From NCBI GenBank assembly GCA_045537045.1, contig JAZSOS010000005.1, forward strand, positions 1 to 6,031: DNA of 6,031 bases, read 5' to 3'. How positions within the stretch are numbered: the first letter of the stretch is position 1; each line of letters starts with the position of its first letter. Positions 1 to 5,920 of this stretch are shown here, piece after piece. The position numbers were made by a program, and so were the translations under genes. This stretch comes from SIG480 sp045537045 (GTDB taxonomy: Bacteria > Bacillota > Clostridia > Oscillospirales > JAAYXM01). The notes beneath the pieces were generated by a model that did no database searches, was not told the origin of the DNA, and saw only the letters and a program-made list of their open reading frames with translations.

Positions 1-1051
1 CAAACATCACTATGATCTGATCGGCAAATATTGCAACGATAAGTCCCATCACCGTAGCTCCTATGATAGCGACCAAAGACGAAAAGCGGTAGCTCGAGCG
101 CACTCTGTCATAGCGCTTTGCACCCCAGTTAAAGCCAACAACAGGCTGAAATCCGTTTCCAAAGCCGAGAATTATACTGAACGGGAACATCATTATCTTC
201 GTGCAAACCCCTATTCCGGCAAGAACGGAATCAGAGATATTTCCCGCAAGGTCATTGAGCATAATGCTTGCAACAACCGCAAGACCGCTTCTGAACATGG
301 ATGACGAGCCGACCGTAACAACCTCATACACAATATCCTTTGACGGACTGAAATTGCGCAGTGACAAATGCAGCATACTACGGCGGGTGATATACGGAAA
401 AATGAGAATTGCAAAGCTCACAAGCTTTGAAATCGCCGTAGCGAGAGACGCACCTGCAACGCCCATATCAAGTCCGAAAATAAAAATCGGGTCGAGAATA
501 CAGTTGAGCACGCCGCCAAATCCCATACCTATCATAGAAAGCGTTGCGCTTCCCTCCGAGCGTAGACACTGGTTCATAACAAAGCTTGATGCCATAAAAG
601 GAGCCGCAAGCAAAACATACGCGGCATAATCTACCGAATATTTTTCGCATGTCGGTGTCGCACCAAGAAGCCGCACCATCGGCACTATGAAAATACTTCC
701 GAAAACCGTAAGAATCAAACCTATTCCAAGTGCCGTAAAAAATGAAGTGGATAAAACACAGCTTGCCTTTTTGTCGTCACCCTTACCGAGAAGGCGCGCA
801 ATATAGCTGTTTGCGCCCAGTGCAAGCATTGATCCGCACATCATTATAAGCTGGTCAAGGGATGAATTAACGCTGACCGCAGCCGTGGCATTCGTGCCGA
901 GCGAGCTTACGAAATAAGTGTCGGCAAGTGAATAAATTGAGTTTATCAGAAATGCAATAATCGTCGGTATTGCCATCTTCGGGATAATTTTATGTATCGG
1001 CTCGGACAGCATCATCGTGCGTCGGGTGTCCTGTCTTTTTTCATCCTGCAC
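1..1051 (-). CDS. MATE-family multidrug/toxin efflux transporter, C-terminus cut by window edge
   Basis: Reading the minus strand from 1051 gives an uninterrupted frame of 350 codons to the window edge, against about 450 residues for the family, so roughly the last two transmembrane helices are missing. Seen: long hydrophobic helices; LDPIFIFG at residues about 186-193 followed by a GMGVAGASLAT segment; and NGFQPVVGFNWGAKRYD near residues 298-314. Both blocks are typical of Gram-positive MATE proteins (NorM/DinF-like). Members export cationic drugs, metabolites or toxins across the membrane in exchange for Na+ or H+; the substrate cannot be read from sequence. I chose GTG at 1051 because AGAGG (1060-1064) lies 8 bases upstream. 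The ATG pair at 1010-1015, in the same frame, has no such site. A promoter overlapping the end of the upstream symporter gene suggests independent transcription. Confidence 0.93.
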   Translation of the reverse strand, partial: MQDEKRQDTRRTMMLSEPIHKIIPKMAIPTIIAFLINSIYSLADTYFVSSLGTNATAAVSVNSSLDQLIMMCGSMLALGANSYIARLLGKGDDKKASCVLSTSFFTALGIGLILTVFGSIFIVPMVRLLGATPTCEKYSVDYAAYVLLAAPFMASSFVMNQCLRSEGSATLSMIGMGFGGVLNCILDPIFIFGLDMGVAGASLATAISKLVSFAILIFPYITRRSMLHLSLRNFSPSKDIVYEVVTVGSSSMFRSGLAVVASIMLNDLAGNISDSVLAGIGVCTKIMMFPFSIILGFGNGFQPVVGFNWGAKRYDRVRSSYRFSSLVAIIGATVMGLIVAIFADQIIVMF

Positions 1052-1087
1052 TGAAATTTCCTCTTTTCTCTTTTGTGTACTGAATTT

Positions 1088-1117
1088 ATTATACCCCCTT
1101 TTCCCCTACTTCGTCAA
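1088..1117 (-). promoter_or_regulatory. Sigma-A-type promoter of the MATE gene
   Basis: On the minus strand TTGACG (1112-1117) is followed after 18 bases by a perfect TATAAT (1088-1093). A start of transcription near 1081 would give a leader of about 30 bases holding the AGAGG site before the GTG at 1051. The -35 box lies in the last codons of the symporter gene, and the spacer spans that gene's TAG stop at 1106-1108. No terminator is visible between the two genes, so read-through is also possible. Confidence 0.75.
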
Positions 1118-2455
1118 TAAAAAGGTTTTCGTTTCATGTATAACAATCCCCGAAAGCGAGATCACGGCTATTAGGTTCGGCACCATCATCATTCCGTTGA
1201 ACATATCCGCAAGCTCCCACACCGTATCGACCCGCATAACCGCACCCAGAAAAACCGCAGCCGCGAACAGGATTCTGTATGCTTTTGTAACACTCGGTCT
1301 GTTTCCGCAAAGGTAAGCGACACAGCTTTCCCCATAATACGACCACCCGAGAATGGTTGAGAGTGCAAACATCACCGTTGCAACAGTGACAAACACACCG
1401 CCGAAATCTCCGAAGTATTTTTCAAACGCAAAAGTTACCATCTCCGCGCCGGAAGCGCCTCCAAGATGTACACCTGAGCCGATGATAACCACCGCAGTTA
1501 CCGTACAGACAAGAATCGTATCGATAAAGACCTCAAACACGCCCCAACATCCCTGCGATACCGGGCTTTTTGCATCTGCCGCAGCGTGCACTATGGGAGA
1601 TGTTCCAAGTCCAGCCTCGTTAGAAAAAACCCCGCGCGCAATTCCGTAACGCACGGCACTGCGTACTGCTGTTCCCGCCGCACCGCCATATATTGCACGC
1701 GGCGCAAGCGCCGAGGTTATTATCTCTAAAAAAGCGCTGTATGTATCTCGTGGCGAAATGCACGCAATAGTAGCACCGCCAAGAATATACATCCCCGCCA
1801 TTAGCGGCACGAGAGATGCCGTTACAGCCGATATCCGCGCAATACCGCCATTTACCGCAAGTATTGCAATTATTGCAAGAACGGCTCCGCATACAGGCTT
1901 TGATGTGTGGGTATATGGTTGTATCACCGCTGTGATTGAGCTTGACTGGTTCATTGCCCCCATACCGAGGCACGAAAGCGCACCCGAAAAAGCAAACATC
2001 ACCGCAAGCCATTTATATCCCGTTCCAAGCCCTTCTTCAATGTAGTACATAGCCCCTCCGTAATATCCGTTTTTACCTTTGCGCCGGAATTTTACGGCAA
2101 GGAAAATTTCTGCATATTTCACCGCCATTCCAAAAAACGCGGACACCCACATCCAGAAAACAGCACCCGCTCCTCCCGCGGCAAGCGCCGTTGCAACACC
2201 TACAATATTGCCCGTTCCTATCGACGATGCAAGCGCAGAGCTGACAGCACGGTAGGGCGAAATCCCGCTCCCCCCACCGCTCTTTTTTCCGAACATCGAA
2301 CCAAAGGTCTCTTTCATCCAAATTCGCGCGCGGATAAGCTGAAACCCCCGCAGAGAAAGTGTAAGATACACTCCGCACCCCATAAGCAGAACGAGCATTG
2401 GTATGCCCCACAGCGTACTGTTTACCGCCTGTATTATTTGTGAAACTGTTCTCAT
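1106..2455 (-). CDS. AGCS-family sodium:alanine/glycine symporter
   Basis: This 449-residue, strongly hydrophobic protein is complete and of normal family length. Recognisable blocks are GISPYRAVSSALASSIGTGN at about 64-83, continuing into a VGVATALAAGG stretch and FWMW at 100-103; FGMAVKYAE at 108-116; NQSSS at 169-173; GVFSNEAGLGTSPIVHAAA at 275-293; FEVFIDTILVCT at 307-318; and FNGMMMVPNLIA at 419-430. These define the alanine-or-glycine:cation symporter family (DagA/AlsT/GlnT-like), which takes up small neutral amino acids with Na+ at the cytoplasmic membrane. Alanine or glycine is the likeliest substrate, but D-alanine or glutamine cannot be excluded. The ATG start is preceded by GGAG (2463-2466) with a 7-base spacer. 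It is transcribed divergently from the secreted protein at 2586. No convincing promoter or glycine riboswitch was found in its leader. Confidence 0.95.
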   Translation of the reverse strand: MRTVSQIIQAVNSTLWGIPMLVLLMGCGVYLTLSLRGFQLIRARIWMKETFGSMFGKKSGGGSGISPYRAVSSALASSIGTGNIVGVATALAAGGAGAVFWMWVSAFFGMAVKYAEIFLAVKFRRKGKNGYYGGAMYYIEEGLGTGYKWLAVMFAFSGALSCLGMGAMNQSSSITAVIQPYTHTSKPVCGAVLAIIAILAVNGGIARISAVTASLVPLMAGMYILGGATIACISPRDTYSAFLEIITSALAPRAIYGGAAGTAVRSAVRYGIARGVFSNEAGLGTSPIVHAAADAKSPVSQGCWGVFEVFIDTILVCTVTAVVIIGSGVHLGGASGAEMVTFAFEKYFGDFGGVFVTVATVMFALSTILGWSYYGESCVAYLCGNRPSVTKAYRILFAAAVFLGAVMRVDTVWELADMFNGMMMVPNLIAVISLSGIVIHETKTFLLTK

Positions 2456-2585
2456 ATCCTCACTCCATTCTATGTGAGAATATGAAATTCCCCCGCAAAG
2501 TATTACATCCCGTTTTCGAAAAATTTGTATATTGCAAAATCTTAGCTAAAACTGTATAATATAAGGTGTAAAGGGGTGACTTGTA
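2456..2585. other. Divergent intergenic region between symporter and secreted-protein genes
   Basis: These 130 bases separate two genes transcribed away from each other. The right half holds the promoter and ribosome-binding site of the plus-strand gene. The left end holds the symporter's GGAG site (2463-2466). A short perfect palindrome, TTTTCGAAAA (2513-2522), sits between them and may be chance. I could not find a good -35/-10 pair for the minus-strand gene. Confidence 0.6.
2532..2560 (+). promoter_or_regulatory. Sigma-A-type promoter of the stalk/NodB-like gene
   Basis: TTGCAA (2532-2537, four of six consensus bases) is followed after 17 bases by a perfect TATAAT (2555-2560). Transcription would begin near 2567, leaving a leader of about 20 bases with AAGGGGTGA (2571-2579) just before the TTG start. 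Spacing and -10 box are consensus, so this is a good vegetative promoter candidate. Confidence 0.75.
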
Positions 2586-3761
2586 TTGAAAAAAACAGTG
2601 TCTTTAATCCTTATAATATGTATTTTCACTTTGCTGTTTGCGTTGCCGGCAGGTGCTGATGGTGAGGTTTTTGTCGCCGCAGGCAACACAGTGCTTCCTC
2701 TTACCGATGCTATGCCAATACGCTCCAGCGGAGTCTGGTATATAGATTATCAGTGCTTCACAAAGGGAAGTCTCAGCGTAAACAGCTCCTATAACGCCGC
2801 AGAACGAATGCTCGTTTTATACACATGGGATACAACGCTCATATTCGACCTTAACAAAACAGTTGCATATACCGCCGCAGAAAAAATCCCGTACAAAGCG
2901 GTTTCCTTTGCTGCATCGGGCACGGTTTATGTTCCCGTCCAGTTCACGGCTCAGATGCTCGACTTTGAATACACATATCTTCCCGAGCTTCCGATGATAC
3001 GCATAAAGCGCTCAAGCGATATCCCGAACAATATGTTTGCATATATCGCCCAGAATGAAATTCCGGACCTTCTTGCCGCATACAAGGCAAGCAAGGAGCA
3101 ACAAAACACCGGAAGTATTGCACCTCAGCAAAAACCGCAACCGGAGGATAATCCCGAGGAGGATACGACGCGTAAAAAGATAAGGCTTTCTTTTAATATT
3201 ACCCACGGTAAAAACTTCAAGAGCATACTTGATGCGCTATCCCGTTACGGCTACCGAGCTACTTTCTTTGTGCAGGGCAGTGCAATCCCCGAATGCAATA
3301 ACGAGCTACGCCGCGCAGTCTGCGCAGGCCATGCCATAGGCACGCTTTCCCAAAACGGTGACTCCGATTTCTCCGCCGGAGGAGATACGCTGACAACATC
3401 ACTTGATCTTGCAAATGAAAATCTCTTTGAAGCAACAAAAATAAAAACACGCCTTCTGCGTGTTCCCGGTGGCAGCAACTCGCTTTCAAAAGACACGGTT
3501 GACCACATCATATCCCTTGGCTACCGCATCTGGGACGGACATATATCCCCGCAGGGTAACACGTCCTCACGCGTGTACAGCTCTGCGATTTCACGCCTTG
3601 AATCTACCTTGTCAACAGTTCCCGTCCTTACACTTTCCGACTCAGACATTCACACCGGTGCGCTGACGCGGCTTCTGCGCTATCTTAACACCCACAATTA
3701 CCGTACCTATACCATAACGTTCCTCGATTCTCCCGTAAACGATATATCGGAGAAGAGGTAA
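2586..3761 (+). CDS. Secreted protein with copper-amine-oxidase-N-like stalk and degenerate NodB polysaccharide-deacetylase domain
   Basis: The 391-residue product begins with a Sec signal peptide (KK, then a hydrophobic stretch to about 20, probable cleavage after PAGA at about 24). Residues about 27-140 resemble the copper-amine-oxidase N-terminal-like stalk domain of Firmicute cell-surface proteins. A Gln/Pro/Glu-rich linker follows (about 170-195). Residues about 197-380 have the layout of a NodB deacetylase: ATFFVQG at 225-231, GHAIG at 248-252, RVPGG at 292-296, GYRIWDG at 312-318 and a TLSDSDIHTG block at 349-358. However the TFDDGP motif reads SFNITH (202-207) and the HxxxH metal site reads TLSQNG (253-258), so the zinc ligands and catalytic Asp are absent. 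It is probably an extracytoplasmic binding or structural protein, not an active peptidoglycan or chitin deacetylase. The start is TTG at 2586, supported by AAGGGG (2571-2576) nine bases upstream; no in-frame ATG lies nearby. Confidence 0.85.
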   Translation: MKKTVSLILIICIFTLLFALPAGADGEVFVAAGNTVLPLTDAMPIRSSGVWYIDYQCFTKGSLSVNSSYNAAERMLVLYTWDTTLIFDLNKTVAYTAAEKIPYKAVSFAASGTVYVPVQFTAQMLDFEYTYLPELPMIRIKRSSDIPNNMFAYIAQNEIPDLLAAYKASKEQQNTGSIAPQQKPQPEDNPEEDTTRKKIRLSFNITHGKNFKSILDALSRYGYRATFFVQGSAIPECNNELRRAVCAGHAIGTLSQNGDSDFSAGGDTLTTSLDLANENLFEATKIKTRLLRVPGGSNSLSKDTVDHIISLGYRIWDGHISPQGNTSSRVYSSAISRLESTLSTVPVLTLSDSDIHTGALTRLLRYLNTHNYRTYTITFLDSPVNDISEKR

Positions 3762-3777
3762 AACTTGCAAAACAATA

Positions 3778-3810
3778 CCCGCACAGACGGAAAATTTCCG
3801 ACTGTGCGGG
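3778..3810. terminator. Probable bidirectional rho-independent terminator between convergent genes
   Basis: CCCGCACAG (3778-3786) pairs perfectly with CTGTGCGGG (3802-3810). After one A/A mismatch, the inner arms CGGAAA and TTTCCG extend the stem to a very small loop. On the plus strand a T-rich stretch (3812-3828) follows. On the minus strand the hairpin is followed by TATTGTTTTG. It lies 16 bases after the stop of the plus-strand gene and about 48 bases beyond the stop of the minus-strand acyltransferase gene, so it can serve both. Confidence 0.85.
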
Positions 3811-3858
3811 CAATTATTATTCTCTTTTAAGGCTTTCTGCGGTTATTTTCCGAGAGAA

Positions 3859-4755
3859 TTAAACGTCCTCTCTTATGTACTCGGGCGGTGTGAGAAGAAG
3901 CTCAGGATTTTTTACATAATACTTAAAGAGCTTTATTGCAGATGCAAAATAATATCCGTCGCATATTCTCTCGTCAAGAACAAAGCGCATATTTATAACA
4001 TGTTTGTGCTCCGGCTCTCCATCTCGGTTTATTGTGTTTACAACTTCTTTTTTACCTATTGCCATAAACACAGACGTTGTTCCAAATTCATAAAGGTGAT
4101 GATAAACGGGATTTAATCCTATTGAACCGACATTGGTGACAAACGCAGACGAGTGGAACGGACTTACCTTGTTGATAATCTTGGGCATCAGTCCGAGATT
4201 GTCAAGCGAGCGCAGCGTCCACACGATGAACTTTATAAGAAAACCCGGAAGGTGGTTAAAGAGCCTGACTATCATATCCGTCCCGTTGCCTTTCGCAGTT
4301 GCGGCTTCTTCCTCTGCCCTTACCTCTGCAAGCGCAGCATTGAATTTTTCCACAACATCACGCAAGGTATCCGTCGGCTCAAAATCCGGATTGAGGTTTC
4401 CTTCCTCACCGTCTTCGTTCATTGATTTCTTAACCGTAAGAGAAACACGGAGATAATTACGTGCATAAATCTTTCTTCCGCTTACAAACCTGTTGATGCG
4501 CGGACGCTGAGAAATCGTGCGCACAAGTGCCGCAACGAGAAAATGATACATCGAAAGCCCCGGGATATCCTTCCTGTTTTCTACGATAAACTGACGAAGC
4601 CCCGTAATGTCAATCTGCTCCTCAAAGAATATCTGGCTGTCAAGACGCGTGCGCATAATATGCGGAATGAGCGTGAAAATCGGGTCAAGATTTCTCACCC
4701 GATAACCGTCATACCGATCACCCAGACGGCGCTTGCGTTTATTATACTCTCCCAT
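3859..4755 (-). CDS. Stand-alone 2-oxoacid-dehydrogenase E2-like (CAT-fold) acyltransferase-family protein
   Basis: The 298-residue protein matches the catalytic domain of dihydrolipoamide acyltransferases, with no lipoyl or E1/E3-binding domain. Seen: DPIFTLIPHIMRTRLDSQIF (24-43), corresponding to the start of the E2 catalytic fold; PGLSMYHFLVAALVRTIS (65-82); RINRFVSGRKIYARNYLRVS (86-105); SSAFVTNVGSIG (202-213), equivalent to the E2 SNLG strand; and DERICDG (261-267) followed by KNPELLL, equivalent to the DHRxxDG active-site motif. In true E2 enzymes that His is catalytic; here it is Glu262. The segment about 112-195, with an acidic GEEGNLNPDFE stretch and a hydrophobic helix near 170-180, is unlike classical E2. 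No E1 or E3 gene is nearby, so a role in a dehydrogenase complex is unlikely and the substrate is unknown. The ATG start has AAGGGG (4766-4771) with a 10-base spacer. It has its own promoter and a palindrome in the leader. Confidence 0.85.
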   Translation of the reverse strand: MGEYNKRKRRLGDRYDGYRVRNLDPIFTLIPHIMRTRLDSQIFFEEQIDITGLRQFIVENRKDIPGLSMYHFLVAALVRTISQRPRINRFVSGRKIYARNYLRVSLTVKKSMNEDGEEGNLNPDFEPTDTLRDVVEKFNAALAEVRAEEEAATAKGNGTDMIVRLFNHLPGFLIKFIVWTLRSLDNLGLMPKIINKVSPFHSSAFVTNVGSIGLNPVYHHLYEFGTTSVFMAIGKKEVVNTINRDGEPEHKHVINMRFVLDERICDGYYFASAIKLFKYYVKNPELLLTPPEYIREDV

Positions 4756-4787
4756 ATCTTTTTAACCCCTTAAATTGCTGTTTTCAC

Positions 4788-4809
4788 CCGGCATATCCCC
4801 ATATGCCGG
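4788..4809. promoter_or_regulatory. Perfect 9-bp inverted repeat at the predicted transcript start of the acyltransferase gene
   Basis: CCGGCATAT (4788-4796), a CCCC spacer and ATATGCCGG (4801-4809) form a perfect inverted repeat. On the minus strand it begins about where transcription from the TATAAT at 4817-4822 should start. The mRNA would therefore open with this hairpin, or the DNA could be a repressor operator just downstream of the promoter. On the plus strand the stem is followed by TTTTT (4810-4814), the form of an intrinsic terminator, but no plus-strand gene ends near here. On the minus strand, after the exonuclease gene, no T-tract follows. Confidence 0.7.
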
Positions 4810-4816
4810 TTTTTAC

Positions 4817-4845
4817 ATTATATCACAATTTTTAACTTTTTTCAA
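4817..4845 (-). promoter_or_regulatory. Sigma-A-type promoter of the E2-like acyltransferase gene
   Basis: On the minus strand TTGAAA (4840-4845) is followed after exactly 17 bases by a perfect TATAAT (4817-4822). The -35 box lies in the codons for the last few residues of the exonuclease, and that gene's TAA stop (4832-4834) is within the spacer. Transcription would begin near 4810, directly at the inverted repeat, giving a leader of about 55 bases. Confidence 0.75.
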
Positions 4846-5842
4846 CCAAAACAGCCTTTTTTCTCGGAGATGCGCTTTTCACTTTCTTTTTTCTGTGTTT
4901 TTTGCGCGCTTCTTCTTTCTTCGCACGCTTGGAATAAAACAGTGCCGCGCCCCCGCCCGCCTCATAAACAATCTTTGACACATTGTTTATTCCGCCAACC
5001 TTTGTAACGGTCATACGTGCAATATACTCTCCGTGTCCGGGACACGTAGCAAGCGTAATATAACTGTCGCTTTTTTCACTGACCCACTTTTTTACATCCG
5101 CGCATACGTTTCCACATTCGGGACATTTTACCGCAACAGCCTCTTTGTCACGGAAGATTTCACGGCGCAGCTTATATCCGGAATAAACTTCGGCAAGAAG
5201 CGGGCGGCTTTCATCAAGAACGGCGCGCTGACGCTCCGCCTGAAGAAGATCTGCTATTCCCTGCACAATATCAAGACGTGCGGCAACAAGTGCTGTGTAA
5301 TAAGCATCATTGAGAGCATCGTGAAGCGGCTCTTCGGGTACGATATTAAAATGCTCCATTGCCGTGGACAGTGACTTCTGATTATCCCCTGACTTTGTCT
5401 GTATATTGTAAATTGCCTGAAGATTAAACCATGCTCCCGCCCATGAGGAATCATCGCCGTACATTTCCATATTGCGCTGAAGAACTCTTATATCGTCAGG
5501 CCCCCATGTAAGAAATGCAAAATCTTCCCCGCACCATGCGCGGAGAGCTTGCATTGCATTTTGAAACTCCTCACCTTTTTCAAGGTCCTGCTGATTTATT
5601 CCCGTTATCTGGCGCACCTTTCTGTGGATAACCTTGTAGTACTTCGGGCGTACGTTTATCTTGAGCTCGTCCTCAATTTTAAAATCGGCACCAAGCTTTA
5701 CCGCTCCTATCTGAATTATCTCCCCGTAAAGCTTATTACCCGCGCTGTCTTCCACGACATCGCGGTTGCTTCTCGCCTGATTCCATTCAAGGTCGATTAT
5801 TATATAGGTCAATACAATTCCACGTCCTTTATTTTTATCCAT
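4832..5842 (-). CDS. DEDDh-family 3'-5' exonuclease (DnaQ/ERI-1/KapD-like) with possible zinc site and basic tail
   Basis: This 336-residue protein has an N-terminal DEDDh exonuclease domain (about 12-195). Exo I is IIIDLEWN with Asp17 and Glu19; the Exo II Asp is 116 or 117 in TWGPDDIRVL; Exo III is HDALNDA with His174 and Asp179. The order and spacing fit a two-metal-ion nuclease acting on RNA or DNA 3' ends. After the domain come CPEC (240-243) and CPGH (267-270), possibly one zinc-binding site. The tail from about 305 is rich in Lys and Arg and should bind nucleic acid. The start is uncertain. ATG at 5842 has no Shine-Dalgarno site and falls about where the nearer promoter would start transcription. 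TTG at 5810-5812, codon 11, has AAAGGA (5825-5830) 12 bases upstream and would make the protein begin directly before TYIIIDLEWN, as relatives commonly do. The cellular substrate is unknown. Confidence 0.9.
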   Translation of the reverse strand: MDKNKGRGIVLTYIIIDLEWNQARSNRDVVEDSAGNKLYGEIIQIGAVKLGADFKIEDELKINVRPKYYKVIHRKVRQITGINQQDLEKGEEFQNAMQALRAWCGEDFAFLTWGPDDIRVLQRNMEMYGDDSSWAGAWFNLQAIYNIQTKSGDNQKSLSTAMEHFNIVPEEPLHDALNDAYYTALVAARLDIVQGIADLLQAERQRAVLDESRPLLAEVYSGYKLRREIFRDKEAVAVKCPECGNVCADVKKWVSEKSDSYITLATCPGHGEYIARMTVTKVGGINNVSKIVYEAGGGAALFYSKRAKKEEARKKHRKKKVKSASPRKKAVLVEKS

Positions 5843-5847
5843 TGTAT

Positions 5848-5876
5848 ATTATATATGTATATCAGCAATTGTGCAA
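5848..5876 (-). promoter_or_regulatory. Promoter candidate nearest the exonuclease gene
   Basis: On the minus strand TTGCAC (5871-5876) is followed after 17 bases by TATAAT (5848-5853). The predicted start, near 5841, falls on the ATG at 5840-5842. This would make an mRNA either leaderless from that ATG or translated from the TTG at 5812. The local sequence is very AT-rich, so a chance TATAAT is possible. Confidence 0.55.
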
Positions 5877-5905
5877 GTATATATTTCGGGATGTAGGTTT
5901 GTCAA
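5876..5905 (-). promoter_or_regulatory. Second, upstream promoter candidate for the exonuclease gene
   Basis: A perfect TTGACA (5900-5905, minus strand) is followed after 18 bases by TATACT (5876-5881). Its -35 box lies just 8 bases beyond the stop of the transposase remnant. It may therefore belong to the end of an insertion sequence, with the -10 box in flanking or terminal DNA. It overlaps the other candidate by one base; the two could be tandem or only one may be real. Confidence 0.5.
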
Positions 5906-5907
5906 TG

Positions 5908-5920
5908 ATGTGTTACACAT
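5908..5920. repeat. Short perfect palindrome over the transposase stop codon
   Basis: ATGTGT (5908-5913), a central T, and ACACAT (5915-5920) form a perfect 13-base palindrome covering the TAA of the transposase remnant. It is short enough to be chance, but palindromes near insertion-sequence ends can be transposase or host-factor sites. Confidence 0.4.

Noticed and set aside
201..629. A 142-residue plus-strand open frame
   Set aside because: It lies wholly antisense to the MATE gene, whose minus-strand frame has clear family motifs; the plus-strand peptide has no recognisable features.
1620..2411. Overlapping Cys-rich open frames antisense to or in another frame of the symporter gene
   Set aside because: They are shadow frames of a well-supported transporter gene and have low-complexity, implausible composition.
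2463..2520. Promoter for the symporter gene on the minus strand
   Set aside because: TGTAAT- and TATTCT-like -10 boxes exist, but none has an acceptable -35 at 16-18 bases, so no call was made.
2456..2585. Glycine riboswitch or T-box upstream of the amino-acid symporter
   Set aside because: Such leaders are common before AGCS genes, but the 130-base gap is shared with a divergent promoter and shows no tandem aptamer, T-box sequence or terminator hairpin.
3859..4755. Part of a pyruvate or branched-chain dehydrogenase operon
   Set aside because: No lipoyl domain, no E1 or E3 genes are nearby, and the active-site His is missing.
4788..4814. Intrinsic terminator for the exonuclease gene
   Set aside because: The T-tract is on the plus-strand side; read on the minus strand the hairpin is followed by GTGAAAAC, so it does not suit that gene. 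It was kept as a palindrome near a transcript start.
5549..5896. A 115-residue plus-strand open frame at the right side
   Set aside because: It is antisense to the exonuclease N-terminus and contains no family motif; no ribosome-binding site or promoter supports it.
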